Below, piece by piece: positions 34,946-47,630 of a DNA stretch of 64,000 nt. Position 1 is the first letter of the stretch. Each line of letters begins with the position of its first letter. The stretch covers positions 4,158,237 through 4,222,236 of the forward strand of contig CM035168.1 in assembly GCA_020205615.1 (NCBI GenBank), given 5' to 3'. The stretch is from Panax quinquefolius. Its lineage: Eukaryota; Streptophyta; Magnoliopsida; Apiales; Araliaceae. The notes under the pieces were generated by a model. The model saw only the letters and a program-made list of their open reading frames with translations. It ran no database searches and was not told where the DNA came from. A program made the position numbers and the translations under genes.

Positions 34946-36709
34946 GTGAATCTAGATCTCGATCAACCCATTCTTGAAGACACCTCAGAAGGAAGTTCAA
35001 CATCACCATACATGGCTGATCAACAATTAATGAATGTCAGGCAGACAGGCGTGGGAAGGCAAGACGAGGACGAAAGTGGAAAGCAGGCAAATGCTGTGCA
35101 ACTGACAGGAAGAACAAGGGATGATGATGGCTATGATGCTGGAGATGCAGAGGAAGTAAGAGGAAATGAAAAATTTTAGCCAAAAGTTGATGCAGATTCC
35201 CACTTTCAAGGCCATGTTCCCAGATAATTCACAGGGAGAACATGCAGGAGTGGAGGACAACAACAATGATAACAATAATAAGGAGAATCAGACTGTACCT
35301 CCATTAACGGAGAATCAGTCTGTTCCAATCATCCACTTGGAACTTCAGAATAGTGGTGATGTGCCACAACCCAGACTAGAAGTCAGCCAGCCTCAAACAA
35401 ACATCATTCCGACCACTATCCCCGCATTTTCACAACTACAGATACCAACCATCCCAAGCATTGTCCAACGAACCAACCCACAAGCACAACCGATACAGAA
35501 TTTACTTAATGCCAGTGTACATCAACCAATTTCAGTACCATACACACGACCAATGCCGCCATACCTCACAACACCACAGAGAGTCCACACCACAAGCCAA
35601 TATGTCACAAAGGATGATATGATCGATGTGATCAATCAATTTCATAGGCTGACATCTCGACCTGCGGAGTTAGACTTTACTCCACCCTACCCGGCACATA
35701 TTCGGAGACAACCTTACCTGGCAGGGTATATCGAGCATCCACCGCAATTTCCAAAATACAATGGGGAGAAAAGAAATGTCAGGGAACACATTGCCAGGTT
35801 CGTGGAGTTGATGTTTCCATGGTTAGGATATGATGAAGTAAACAATCATAATTTATTGATGAGGGAATTCAACAAGACTTTGACGGATAATGCCTTCGGT
35901 TGGTACTACAACTTGGAGAAGGGATCAGTCCATGATTGGGATGATCTAAAATTATAATTTTTTAAGAAATTTTTCTATGTGCAGAAACAGGTAACCATTG
36001 TAGAGCTCATGCGGTTAAGCGGAAATTGAATGAGGAGTTGTCGATTACGTTGACAGTTCGGGGCCCGAACACGAAGTGCGCAGAGCCGATTGAAGAAAAG
36101 AACTTGGTTAGCATATGCAATAATGGTGCTTTAGATGCCTTCAAGCCTCACCTCATTACCAAGGCTTGTGATTCATTTGCGACCCTCTCATCTTTTGCAT
36201 AAGACTTGGGGGGAATCATGACATTTCCCAACAGCCATGCAATGGTTACATGGAAGAGCAAGAGGACAACAACTGTGGCTTTGGCGGATTCTCAATCAAA
36301 ACCACAAGGGGGCAAGAGAGAGAAGAATGAGAAATTTGAGCGAAGCAGAGAAAAGAATGGTGACAAGTATACCAGAATGCCAGTTCCAAAGGCTATCACA
36401 TGCAGCGAGAAGGCATTCAGGGGCCTGTATAAAAAATGGGTTGAGCACGGAGTGGTGAAGCCTTCAAGGCCTCGGTTGGTCGTAACGGAAGAGATGAAAA
36501 GAAGGCCGAACTTCTATGTATACCACCAATATACAGGACATTCCATTATGGACTGTTATAGTCTGCGGATGATATACCATGAGAAGCTGGCGGCCGGAGA
36601 GATCGAACTAGGAGAAAAAACGTCCAACACTATCACCCATGGTGCAGTCCCGGAAGTTAAGAACCCAAATACTGGTTCTACCATCGAAAAAACTCTGAAC
36701 TACAGATGA
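34946..36709 (+). pseudogene. G6 gag (frameshifted)
   Basis: Three frames carry successive parts. 34946-35179 is the acidic N-terminus. 35166-35957 (263 codons) is a Gln/Pro/Asn-rich linker, then the Gag core FPKYNGEKRNVREHIARFVE, LLMREFNKTLTDNAFGWYY and GSVHDWDDL. After a stop the core continues as KKFFYVQKQVTIVELM. 36206-36709 (167 codons) holds a basic stretch and a zinc-knuckle-like end, FYVYHQYTGHSIMDCYSLR, followed by AAGEIEL. This is the Gag of plant Tat/Ogre-related and TR-GAG elements, which packages RNA. Nothing resembling protease or RT follows. At least one frameshift and two stops break it. Confidence 0.75.
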
Positions 36710-36872
36710 ATTAAAAATTCACCCAAGATGGTGGTCCACCAAAAATGGTGGTTTAAGTCCTCAAGAATATCCCTTGCCAAGTACTTGGATGACCAAGGGA
36801 GGAGGCACAAGAATTTAAGGGAATAAAATATATAAAAAATACACCCAAGATGGTGGTCCATTCTAAATGATG

Positions 36873-37125
36873 GTCAAGTCCTCGTAGACTGCACTTGCCA
36901 AGAAATTGGATGACCCAAGTGACGAGACACCTGATTTCAAGTCCTCGTAGACTGCAGTTGCCAAGAAATTGGACGACCCAAGTGACGAGACACCTAATTT
37001 CAAGTCCTCGTAGACTGCACTTGCCAAAAAATTGGATAACCCAAGTGACGAGGCACCCAGTTTTAAGTCCTCATAGACTGCACTTGCCAAGAAATTGGAC
37101 GACCTAAGTGACGAGGCACCCGAGT
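36873..37125 (+). repeat. 63-bp tandem repeat in G6
   Basis: Four near-identical units of 63 bp, each starting AAGTCCTCGTAGACTGCA, with a degenerate fifth at about 36755. The period is a multiple of three, so it creates repeated peptides on both strands, but no frame is continuous with gag. Confidence 0.85.
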
Positions 37126-37179
37126 GTTACACTTTATCATCAAAAGTGAATGGTGATTGAGGCACCTGAGTATAAGCCC

Positions 37180-37345
37180 TCAACGCCAAAAGTTACACTT
37201 TATCTTTAAAAGTGGCGAACTTTATGCTTTATTCGACAAAAGCAATAAAGTTGCACTTTATCTCTAAAAGTGGTGAACGTTATGCTTTCTTCGACAAAAG
37301 CAAGATTTATTATATGAAACATTATGCTTTTCGTTAAAAGCAATT
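37180..37345 (+). repeat. Short repeats of a CACTTTATC(T)nAAAAGTGG word
   Basis: Two to three units built on GTTACACTTTATC and TATGCTTT(A/C)TTCGACAAAAG, each containing CACTTTATC/AAAAGTG pairing. Directly follows the 63-bp repeats. Confidence 0.6.
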
Positions 37346-38612
37346 TGATTATCAATAAATTTGTTAAACTTTCACTTATACTTGATTATTTCTTTTGATT
37401 TATATAAAAAATAAAAATAAATAAAAAGTATAGATTCAAGTGTTAGTTTGTATGAAATATATGTACATGAATTTTCTGATACAGGAAATGGAAAAAACTA
37501 CGAAAGTTCATGATCTAAAGGCCATGACCTGTCGAATTGAAGAGAGAAATACCTAAAGCTTGGTCTTCGGGACTATCAGGCCTTCGAGGCTATCAGGCCT
37601 TCGATGCTATCAGACCTTAGAGGCTATCATGCCTTCACGGACTTCTTGATTCTTAATGACTTCTTGACTTTAAAGAAAAGAGAAATTTCAAGAGATGGTA
37701 AGAAAGATTAGATCGAAGATTTTCAAAATATCCCAGGAGAGCTCCTCTAAGGCTCGCCCTTTTAGGGTTTGCTCCCCTAGAGGTTCCCTTTCCTAGGACT
37801 TTCATTTTCGAGGCTTGCAAAACATCAAGCCCCGCAAAGTGTTCAAACACTGGAATCAAGACTTCTACACTTACAATATTTTACGCACTCATCTCACCAA
37901 AGGCGCGACTCACGCGCAGGGGGCAAATGCTTACTGGTAGATTGGTAGATGACATAGACGTCCTCTAGAGTAGAGGTGAATATTCCCCCAGGCAGTGACG
38001 AATGTGCAAGTAGAGGAGCACTATCATGAGATCAATACAGTAAGGGCGCGATGGTTCTATTGGATACATAGGTCTCTGCATAGTTGAACACAATAAAAGA
38101 TGCCCGCACTCTTAAGTATATCTACGTAATCAGTGTTTCCAAGGATCTCATCAGTCCAATCCTGCTATCCTTGAAGGCGACCAGATGAATCAAATATGAA
38201 GAGAAGGGGTCTGAAAGGGTATTCTTGCTTCTCTATGCATATGCGAGGAATGCGATAGGAATGGCGAAAGTCATCCCAACCTCCACAAGCCGCTGCATAT
38301 AGAAACAAGCCTTTCTTCTCTGGCGGAGGAAGTGTTATACGATCATAAGTCTAGACTCGCTCTCAAAAGACGTCGGAAAGACCAAAAGAGGGGAGCCCTT
38401 CCCCAATCATTGAGAAACGGGGCCTCCTTGGTTGTTCCCAAGTCTTCAGAATGTTCAACAAGGAGGGCCTGCAAGAAAAAAAGAATTCAGCATAAGGGAT
38501 CTAAAGAGCAAGGAAATGAGGCATTTGAACTTAGTGCTCATCATGGCAAAGAGGAAAGTCTGAGATTTAAGCTTCAAAACACCTGAAAAGAAGAAGAAAC
38601 AATGTCAGAAAG
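37346..38612 (+). other. G6 internal non-coding region, left part
   Basis: No pol-like translation. CGCGCAGGGGGCAAATG (37913-37929) resembles the tract before the 3' LTR (59553-59571), which suggests an internal duplication of the polypurine region. Confidence 0.5.
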
Positions 38613-41079
38613 TGTCAGACCCCAGATTTTATCAATAAAAATTTAAATTTTGTCGAAATAATTTTTTAATATTATGGTGTGAATTTGAGATAATATTATA
38701 GTTGTGGGTAGTATTTATAAATTTTGCAAAGTATGCAAGTGGTTATATTATATTCGATTGGTCGGGTAATATTCGGTTTAGCAGGGAATATTCAGACAAC
38801 TACTCAATCATTGGTGGACCCTCATTAACGTAATTATTATTTGATCGAGAAAAGCGACAAAATATTTTATTGAAATAACGGCGGAAGTTTTACCGTAGTT
38901 CTTTGTTGAACTACTCGGTAGTAAAAGTGCGAGAATCGTATGGTTGCATAGTAGCATACCGGTATTGATTATTGATGCTTATGAGAAGTCACCGGTTTGA
39001 TTCCATTATCATTCGATTATTAATATGAATTATTATAGCGATAATGACGCGTTTTGTTTTATTCGTATTATTAACGTAATAAAAGCGTAAACATCTTTTA
39101 TATAAAATAGAATACTTTATTAAAGTTATTCTATAAATAGAATATATTATATTTTATTATGCATAGTGTCAGATAGTGTTTTGTATAGTGTTTTGCATAG
39201 TATTGCATAGTGTTTGCATAGTAAAATGTTTTTATATAAATAGAATATATTATATTTTATTTAAAAGATTTTTCTTTAAATATGGACCGTCGATTAAAGT
39301 AAATCAACTGGACCGTTCATGGATTAATTCTTATGCATTCCATTTTCCTATAAATAGAAGCTCATTCCTTCATTATTTTCTTATTTAATTCATTGAAACT
39401 ACAGAGAGAGAAATTATAGAGAGGTTTATAGAGAGAAAGTTATAGAAAGAAGAAGAGTATTCCGCTACTTCACAACTTCTATATTTAGTTCTTTTTACTA
39501 CGGTAAGGGTGTTATTCTTTCTTCTTGAAGAGAACTTACATTATTCCATTCATTATTATTACATTGGAATAACTCGTAAAAGTGGCATACCCTATACATA
39601 ACCCAGATACGCTGAATACCCTATACTTGGTGAAATCCTTATGTTATTCCATTTCTTATTATTACATTGGAATAACTCGTATCATGCTGGTTTACCCTAT
39701 ACTTGGTGACATTCTTCTATTATTCTCATTGGAACATCACATGCTCATGTGTTTTTTACACAGGACCGGTTTCCGATTTTATTATTCTCATTGGAACATC
39801 CATGCGTGTGTTTTACAGGACTGGTTAAAATCTTTATCATTACGTTGGAATATCTATTCGTGTGTTTTACACAGGATCCGGGTTCGCGTCTTTATCATTA
39901 CATTTGGAATATCCTATCGTGTGTTTTACACCGGATCCGGTTCCATCTTTATTATTCATTGGAACATCCCGCTTGTGTGTGAATTTCACACGACCGTTCC
40001 GTTATTATTATTCATTGGAATAACTCCGCCTATCGAAGCACCGCGTGCGTGGTGATTTCTTTTGTTATTCCATTCTTTATTATACCCGGTTAGTTAAAAC
40101 TTTGACTTTATACTCCATGAAATTAGTAGAATATCCTTGATATTTGCGTTTCATCCAGTATCTTTTCATGGAAATATTCTTCTGATCATTATTGAATTTT
40201 ACTCTACGAAACAGTATCATGTTGACAATTTGGACGTTAATAATTCATGGATTAAATAATTCTTGAACTTGTTTTATTGAATTACTATGTCATTGTCATC
40301 ATCCTCATGTTATATTATGTTATCTTTGGCTTACGTGAATAGATGAACTTAGTATGATTATGACCAGGGATCATTCGGTATAATCATGACTTGATATAAA
40401 TGATGTGACAAAAGTCCTCGATTATTCGTAATGCGGTGATGGATAGTTTTGGTATGATTATGACCGGGGGTGATTTCGGTATAGTCATGACCATTGATAA
40501 TTTGATGAAAATCCTTGACCAGGGTATGTGGATGATTAGATGTGGTGGTTTATTTATTAAGCTGAGTCTCAGTGATAAAAATTGATGAAAACCTTTTAAA
40601 ACCTAAAAGATAGTAGACTTTATTCTCTACTTGACTCTTTTAATGGATTGCTTATTCCGCTGCAGTTAAACTGGTTGTCTATTGTATTTTATCGTTTTAA
40701 CTTTGTTGAAGGCTAATGATAATTTATTCGCATTATCTTAGTCATAATATTTCTACTGGCTAGTTGAGCTCACCCTTTCTTTCACTTTCTTTGTTCTCTT
40801 GAAATGAGAACATATTTGGGACTTAGTCGGGAACGTAAGTAATGGTCCGAGAGGATAGCATTAGTAGTCCTCACTATTCTGTGAAATAGTGTGATAATAG
40901 TTGTAATGAGGACTCCTTTTGAGTTTGTATAATATCTAGTAGACAATATTTGTATTCAAACTCACAGTTTATGTCGTATTGTACACGACAGTTAGGTTAG
41001 TAAGTTGTATTTGAATTTATGTACCATGTAAGTGGCGACCCAAGATGGGTGACGTATACCTAATTTTGGGGGCGTCACA
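38613..41079 (+). mobile_element. G4 5' LTR
   Basis: Starts TGTCAGACCCCAGATTTTAT, ends TTTTGGGGGCGTCACA. It has a TATAAATAGAAGCTC box (39349-39363), the hairpin subrepeat array (39536-40075) and the GATTATGACC block (40350-40395). Confidence 0.88.
39536..40075 (+). repeat. Hairpin subrepeat array in G4 5' LTR
   Basis: Eight units of about 60-75 bp. The stem words here are mostly GTGT...ACAC type, for example GTGTGAA-T-TTCACAC (39977-39991) and GTGTTTTTTACAC (39749-39761), and differ from the ATGCGT and GCATGCGAT stems of G2. The matching array in the split 3' LTR is at 55978-56520. Confidence 0.75.
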
Positions 41080-41080
41080 G

Positions 41081-41098
41081 TTGGTATCAGAGCTTAGG
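41081..41098 (+). other. G4 primer-binding site
   Basis: TTGGTATCAGAGCTTAGG, one base after the LTR: an intact tRNA-Met primer site, the best preserved in the window. Confidence 0.85.
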
Positions 41099-41265
41099 GA
41101 TATGATCCCTGGCTAAGAGGTGAGAATAGTACTAGGAGGGGAGAGACGGGTAATACCTTCGCTAGAATGACCTACCTAAGTTTATGTTTATTTTATTGGT
41201 CGGTCAGAATATAGGGATAATTTGTTACATGTCAATTAACCCTTGTTTTGTGACAGTGTTTGAGA

Positions 41266-42330
41266 ATGGCATCTGAAAATGCTGAAATAAGCAATGAAGC
41301 ACATGAAAGTGTTGATTCAGCTCAAACAAAAGGTAACGACCAACAACACGATAATAATCATACTGGTGGCAACGGCTATCAGAACAATGATAACCATCGT
41401 GGGGGAAATTATCATGCTAAGAATGGTAACCGCCGATTGGTAATCATGGCAAAGATAATAGAAGTGGAAATTTCAAGAAGAGAAGGTCATTTAGCTCGAT
41501 TTTTGTCGTATAGTGAAGTCAAGTCCAATTTGGGATAGTGGCACCAAAGGCGGATCTGAGACATAAAACAAAGTCGGTGGTTTCTAGGAAGGCGTTTTTC
41601 GTGACTTCTCAAAAAGTGGGTAACCCGAACGAAGTTTACGAGGTTAGTTAATTATAAATTCTTGCGAAGTCTATACCTTATTAGATACCGGTTCTACCCA
41701 TTATTTTATCTCTCTTGCTTTTGCGTTCAACGTTTAAATTTAACTCCGAAGAAGTTAAACTTTGACTTATTGGTTGAAACTTCGTTAGTAGGAGCCTTCG
41801 TTACCGCTACTATTTTTAAATCTTGTTTAATTCAAATAAACACTTTCACGATCTTATCTCTTTGAAAATACTTGCCTTTGAGGTAATTTTTGAAAGCGAT
41901 TGATTAACTACTCATTATTCTTTTTTGTAAGGTTGTTAGCTTTTCATATTCCTAACCAACTCATTATACTTAATTCAAAGTAACCAAATCCTAAAGTTAA
42001 TCACTGTTATATCAAGTTATAAGTAAAGAGCCCGATCCTTTCGTTGTTGACTTCCTTGTGTGGAATGCACCGAAGCCAGACTTTCTGTAGGCGACGTCGT
42101 GACTGAAGATGGCAAGTTTATAGGTATCATTGTGAGGTGTTATCTAGGTTAAGGGATAGAAGTCACAGTTGGTATCAATGTGAAGTACTATCCAAGTCTT
42201 GGATGAGAGTCACAGTTTTGAATGATATTTCTATTATTAATAAATTTCCTGGCGTATTCATGAAGACTTCTTAGCCTACTTAGAGCGTGAAATCGAATTT
42301 TGTATTGACCCCAGTACAAAAACCCATTTC
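41266..42330 (+). pseudogene. G4 gag-protease remnant
   Basis: MASENAEISNEAHE opens Gag at 41266, then jumps within about 30 codons to the Asn/His-rich pre-knuckle region: the capsid core is missing. EISRREGHLARF shows the same fusion junction as G2. Protease traces (YTLLDTGSTH-like near 41668-41700, RLNLTPKK at 41732-41755, ILAFEVIF near 41868-41892) are frameshifted. The RT start (REIEF.IDPSTKTHF-like) lies near 42285-42330 and nothing of RT proper follows. Gag and protease would package and process the element; this copy cannot encode either. Confidence 0.72.
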
Positions 42331-43574
42331 TTAAACCCTCAAATATTTCTTCAACTAAAAGGATCTGTTTACGAGGATTATGATGAAAGTCATAATAAAA
42401 GCATTGGACTAATGAAAATCATGGGTATATGAAGTATTAGTAAGTGTTATGATGAGTTATGTTGGTTATTATGTGAAAACATGAAAGTTTCTTAGAAATC
42501 ACAAAGAGTTGAAAATCGATTTTGGTGAAAAGCGTAACATGAAATTCAATTGACCATATCTCCTATTATATTTTGAATTTTTGAATGTGGTCAAGTCCTA
42601 GAGTTAGATCTACGAGTTACCTAACTAATCCAAGTGGAATTACTGGAAAAGGTGTTGTAGATTTTTGTGTGGACTGATTTTAGCAAAGGAGGCCAAAGCT
42701 GTAAATTTCGAAAATGCTACTGCCCAGAAAATTTAAGGGGCTGTTTCGGCCACATAAATTATGAGAAAAATTCTGGCCTTTTGGGACATGAAGGTATATG
42801 GTATAAAGTATCTCCTGTCCAAAAATGAGCTCATTCTGACTTAAAATGAGCAAGTTATGACTATTTCAATATTTAGGTTTTTCAAATGAAAACGCTTATA
42901 ACCGGGAGTTCTATAACTCGATGACCATGAAATTTAAACTGAGGCTCACGTTAACATGTGTAAGGTCCTGCCATGATTTGGGAATTTTGGAGTTAAACTT
43001 GAGGTAGCTAATTTCTTAAGGAATTAATTAGAAATTAATTTTTGAAAAATAGTAAATGAATTTTAAAAATTTCGAGAAAAATATATTTTCATTATGGGAC
43101 TATATTATGCTAAATCCCAGAAAAGAAATATTTTTGGGACTAATTTGGTATTTTTCATGAAAATAGTTTAGTTACGAACATATGAGTTAAATATGTTATG
43201 TGAAGTAACAAAGTTGAAAATAGGATTTTATGGCTAGAGAATCCTATATAGAGTATATGCATATTTTTTGATGAGGGATTTGATAATTGGTGATGATATT
43301 TTATGAGTATGGCATTTTTGAATGATTAAATGCATTATATGGTAAAGCGTAAACAATTGAGAAAAATTGTTTATTTAAGAAGTGATTAAAATATTGTTAT
43401 AATATTAATGTTATTAGATTATGAGATTATTAAGTGATTGATAACATGGGGATATTCTTGAATCCTGGATAAATTATATTATAAATGTTTAATATTTATC
43501 CTTTATCTCATTTGATTGATTCTTTATATCATTATCCTCATGCTTATATTATGTTGAAAGTCATCGGCGGCCTG
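42331..43574 (+). other. Non-coding insert in G4 interior, LTR-like
   Basis: It replaces RT. No reading frame of note. Its style (long runs of short words, CTCATGCTTATATTATG and GAAAGTCAT just before the array) matches the interior of the Gypsy LTRs, so this may be a piece of another LTR recombined into the internal region. Confidence 0.5.
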
Positions 43575-44440
43575 TAGTGCATGGATAATTTGTGGTCGTG
43601 ATACTAATGAATACACGATTATCTTTTTTAGTAGTGCATGGATAATTTGTGGTCGTGATATTAATGAATACACAATTATCTTTCTTAGTAGTGCATGGAT
43701 AATTTTGTGGTCGTGATCTTAATGAATACACAATTATCTTTTGCCGTAGTGCATGGATAATTTGTGGTCGTGATACTAATGAATACACAATTATCTTTGG
43801 CCGTAGTGCATGGATAATTTGTGGTCGTGATACTAATGAATACACAATTATCTTTGGTAGTAGTGCATGGATAATTTGTGGTCGTGATACTTAATGAATA
43901 CACAATTATCTTTGGTAGTAGTAGTGCATGGATAATTTGTGGTCGTGATACTAATGAATACACAATTATCTTTGGTAGTAGTGCATGGATAATTTGTGGT
44001 CGTGATCTTAATGAATACACAATTATCTTTGGCCGTAGTGCATGGATAATTTGTGGTCGTGATACTTAATGAATACACAATTATCTTTCGTAGTAGTGCA
44101 TGGATAATTTGTGGTCGTGATCTTAATGAATACACAATTATCTTTTGGTAGAAAGTGCATGGATAATTTGTGGTCGTGATATTAATGAATACACAATTAT
44201 CTTTGGCCGTAGTGCATGGATAATTTGTGGTCGGATATCTTAATGAATACACAATTATCTTCGGTAGTAGTGCATGGATAATTGTGGTCGTGATACTAAT
44301 GAATACACGATTATCTTTTCGAAAGTAGTGCATGGATAATTGTGGTCGTGATACTAATGAATACACGATTATCTTTGGTAGTAGTGCATGGATAATTCGT
44401 GGTCGTGATACTAATGAATATCCTTGGCACGTAGAGTGCG
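43575..44440 (+). repeat. 59-bp tandem array in G4 (about 15 copies)
   Basis: Fifteen copies of a 55-60-bp unit: GTGCATGGATAATTTGTGG, TCGTGATACTAATGAATACA, then CAATTATCTTTGG. Identity between copies is high except at one spot after CTTT, where almost every copy differs (GGCC, GGTAG, TTTTAG, CGTAG, CGAAAG). The unit corresponds to a single or double copy in the LTRs of G3 (about 33530-33590). Confidence 0.9.
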
Positions 44441-44864
44441 GGGATGATTCGATGATATGGATTAATTATTGAGTGAGTCTCAAAGAATGAAATATTAATT
44501 CATGGATATGGTAAAAGTCATCTTCTTTGGTAGTAGTGCATTGATAGACTTGGTATGATTATGACCACGGATTATTCGGTATAATCATGATCAGATTGAA
44601 AAACACGAATATCCTTGGCCATGAAGTGCATGGATAATTCGTGGTGGTGATACTATTAAGGCTGCGTCTCAAAGATTATTGGTTTTCTGTTGTATATCTT
44701 TGGCACGTAGTAGCAAAAGATGAATTGTTAATGAATATCTTTGGCGGATTCATGAAGATGAATTTAATATTTTAACGATAAAGGTATTCAAGGTACCTCA
44801 CCTCTTTATCATACCGTGTATCGCATTCTAATTTTGAGGCGCTAAATTCCATAAGGAGGGAGAT
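44441..44864 (+). pseudogene. G4 LTR-like tail, polyprotein end and polypurine tract
   Basis: LTR-like words continue to about 44780. Then AGGTACCTCACCTCTTTA (RYPHLF-type), the last codons of the Gypsy polyprotein, and ATAAGGAGGGAGAT (44851-44864), the polypurine tract, lead into the 3' LTR. Confidence 0.6.
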
Positions 44865-45445
44865 TATCGGACCCCAGATTTTATCAATAAAAATTTAAAT
44901 TTTATTTAAATAATTTTTAATATTATGGTATGAATTTGAGATAATATTATAGTTGTGGGTAGTATTTATAAATTTTGCAAAGTATGCAAGTGGTTATATT
45001 ATATTCGATTGGTCGGGTAATATTCGGTTTAGCAGGGAATATTCGCATAACTACTCAATCATTGGTGGACCTTCTAATGTAATTATCATTCGGATCGAGA
45101 AAAGCGACAAAATATTTTATTGAAATAACTACGGAAGTTTTAAGTGGTTCTTGTTGAACTACTCGGTAGTAAGTAAAGTACAAAGAATACGTGTGGTTGA
45201 CAAGTAGCACACGGTATTGATTATTGATGCTTTATGAGAAGTCACCGGTTTGATTCCATTATTGTCGATTAATAATATGAATTATTATAGCGATAATGAC
45301 GTTTTGTTTTATTCAGTATTATTAACGTAATAAAAGCGAAACATCTTTTTATATAAAATAGAATACTTTATTAAAGTTATTCTATAAATAGAATATATTA
45401 TATTTTATTATGCATAGTGTTGCATAGTGTTTTTGCATAGTGTTT
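44865..45445 (+). mobile_element. G4 3' LTR, left part
   Basis: Opens TATCGGACCCCAGATTTTAT (TGTCAGACCCC in the 5' copy). It breaks off at TTGCATAGTGTTT, where G5 begins, and continues at 55635. Confidence 0.85.
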
Positions 45446-46988
45446 TGTAAGACCTAGAAATTTTTTAAATAAAAAGGAATTTCCTTTATTTATTATTTTG
45501 AAATAGTAAGGGTTGATTTGATTAATGTGGATAGTTAGGGGTAAAATACGCAAATATTTCAAAATAAGCAAGTGGTTATAAAATATTCATTGTTGACGGA
45601 ATATTCGTTTGGTCGTGGAATATTAAATGCTGTCGGGGAATATTCGTATTGACAATAGCAAACCATGTGTGGGCCCCATAACTGGAAAGCGATTTGATGA
45701 AGAAAACGACAAATATAAGTTGGTTAAAAATAACGGTAGTAGTTGTTACTGAATTAAGATCTGTTGGAATACCCGGTGTTAAAAATACTGATGAATACGC
45801 GTGGTTACAAGAAGACACGGTATACCGCATAAAGATTGTTGAATTATTGATCCTTACGTAAGAAGGCACTACTCAATAATTTTCACGATGAGTTCTTATT
45901 CAATATTTTATTTTATTGATTCAATAATTCATTGCGTTGATATTTTATATTATTGTTGTTCAATAAATTCTTTGCGTTGATATTTTATATTATTGTTGTT
46001 CAATAATTGTCACTTTGCATTATCTCCATTATCGGATCAATAATTCATATTATTTAAATAATATTATTAGATAGCATTATTGGCAATGTCTAGAAAGTTT
46101 CGTCAAGGAGAGGTTTGGTCACCTAATTGCGGCGCCAAGAAGGAGAAATCCTTATCTGAAAGCCCCCCTCTTTCCAGGAACGGCTGGTCATCATAATTGT
46201 GATTCTCAGTAATATTATTTGTGAATAATTAATTATTGATTTATATGATAAGAAAATATTTATAAATGATGGATTTATTTGTTTTATGTGGTTATAATTG
46301 AATGATTTAATATTGAGGTGTTTTATCGGTAATTTTGTTGGAATGGAGGTATTAAAAATCAAATCAATTATTTTTACGATATATTGCGTGAGAGTTATAA
46401 TTTTTAATCCGACCGTTGGATCGTTGTAATTTTTGGATATGTTATACATACATAAGTTGAGTATATGTCCACAAATTTTGAACCGTTAAAATGAGCGAAT
46501 GATTTGTTATGAATTTTAAGAGGTGATTGATTCTAAATTAGGTTTATAATTGATTTTGGTGGAAAATTCTAGAATTGAGTGGGCCCCACTTGTGGTTGGT
46601 GAAGAAATGTGCTGAATTTTATTTCAAATGTGGTGGGTGGCAATAGTAGCGAGGTAAAGCCATCGTGTAGCTTGGTCAAGTCCGCTTTGGTACGGCTAAC
46701 ATTTTCATATAAATAGAGGGCTAAGTTAGAATTGAAAATCACACCGTAAATAAAGTTTTCTCTTTTCTCTCTATATTATTGAGCGTATTTTGTGAGTATT
46801 TAGATACTTTGAGAGTTGCTATTCAAGACAAGTTTCATTCAAAGATCACTTGACCTTTCCTTCCCAAGTATTGATTCTTTCGAGGTAAGGGATATTATTT
46901 TTTTCAGAATGATATTATTTCTTCAATATCATTATCTTTGAAATGTTGATCGATGTTTTATCAAATTTGGAACTTTTTCATATCGGGG

Positions 46989-47044
46989 TTACTATTCATG
47001 AGTTACTATTCACGAGTTACTATTCATGAGTTACTATTCACGAG
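46989..47044 (+). repeat. 14-bp direct repeat, four copies
   Basis: TTACTATTCATGAG alternates with TTACTATTCACGAG; also present in the 3' LTR (54467 onwards), with one unit changed. Confidence 0.85.
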
Positions 47045-47417
47045 TTCTTATTCACGAAAGTACTATATTATGAAGCGTGAAGATGTTTTTTGTGGAATTT
47101 CTATCTTTTGGTGTCGGATTTACTTATTCATGATATCACAGATTATTCACGATATCAAGACTATTCACGATATCAAGACTATTCAATTTAAAAATAAAAT
47201 TTCTTCTTTTGTCCAAAACATCTATTCGGATACTAGCTTTGATTGTATCCATGTTTTTGATCATTCTTGAATTTTACACCACTATGATTATTTTTGAGGT
47301 ATTTTTGGACGTGGATAAAACCAAGTACGAATCCTTAATCCTTAATCCTTGTCATTTTGTTTCAATCGGATTCGTTTCTTTAAAAATATTTTTCATCATC
47401 CTCGCCTTAAATGATGA

Positions 47418-47630
47418 TATTATTGAATATCTTTGGCACCATAGTGCAAAGATGAATGATTTCTGAAGAATATCTTTGGCACAGGTAGTGCAAAGATGAG
47501 CAGTGTCGAGATGAATACATAACCGATCGATGAATATCTTTGGCACAGAAGTGTAAAGATGAGCAGTGTTTAAATGAACATGACTAATCGATGAATATCT
47601 TTGGCTGTGTAGTGCAAAGATGAATATTTG
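47418..47630 (+). repeat. Hairpin repeat, four copies
   Basis: Each unit of about 55 bp carries ATCTTTGGCAC and GTGCAAAGAT, which pair almost completely over a few loop bases. The unit recurs three to four times in the 3' LTR (54897-55090). Confidence 0.75.

Noticed and set aside
36863..37107. Repeated-peptide frames on both strands
   Set aside because: The 63-bp period is divisible by three, so both strands stay open; not continuous with gag.
43561..44366. Long frames encoding YPCTTxKDNCVFI-type repeats on the minus strand
   Set aside because: They are translations of the tandem array in several frames, with no start context and no relatives expected.
43575..44440. CRISPR-like spacing of the 59-bp array
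   Set aside because: Units are contiguous and homologous throughout, with no unique spacers, inside a plant retrotransposon.
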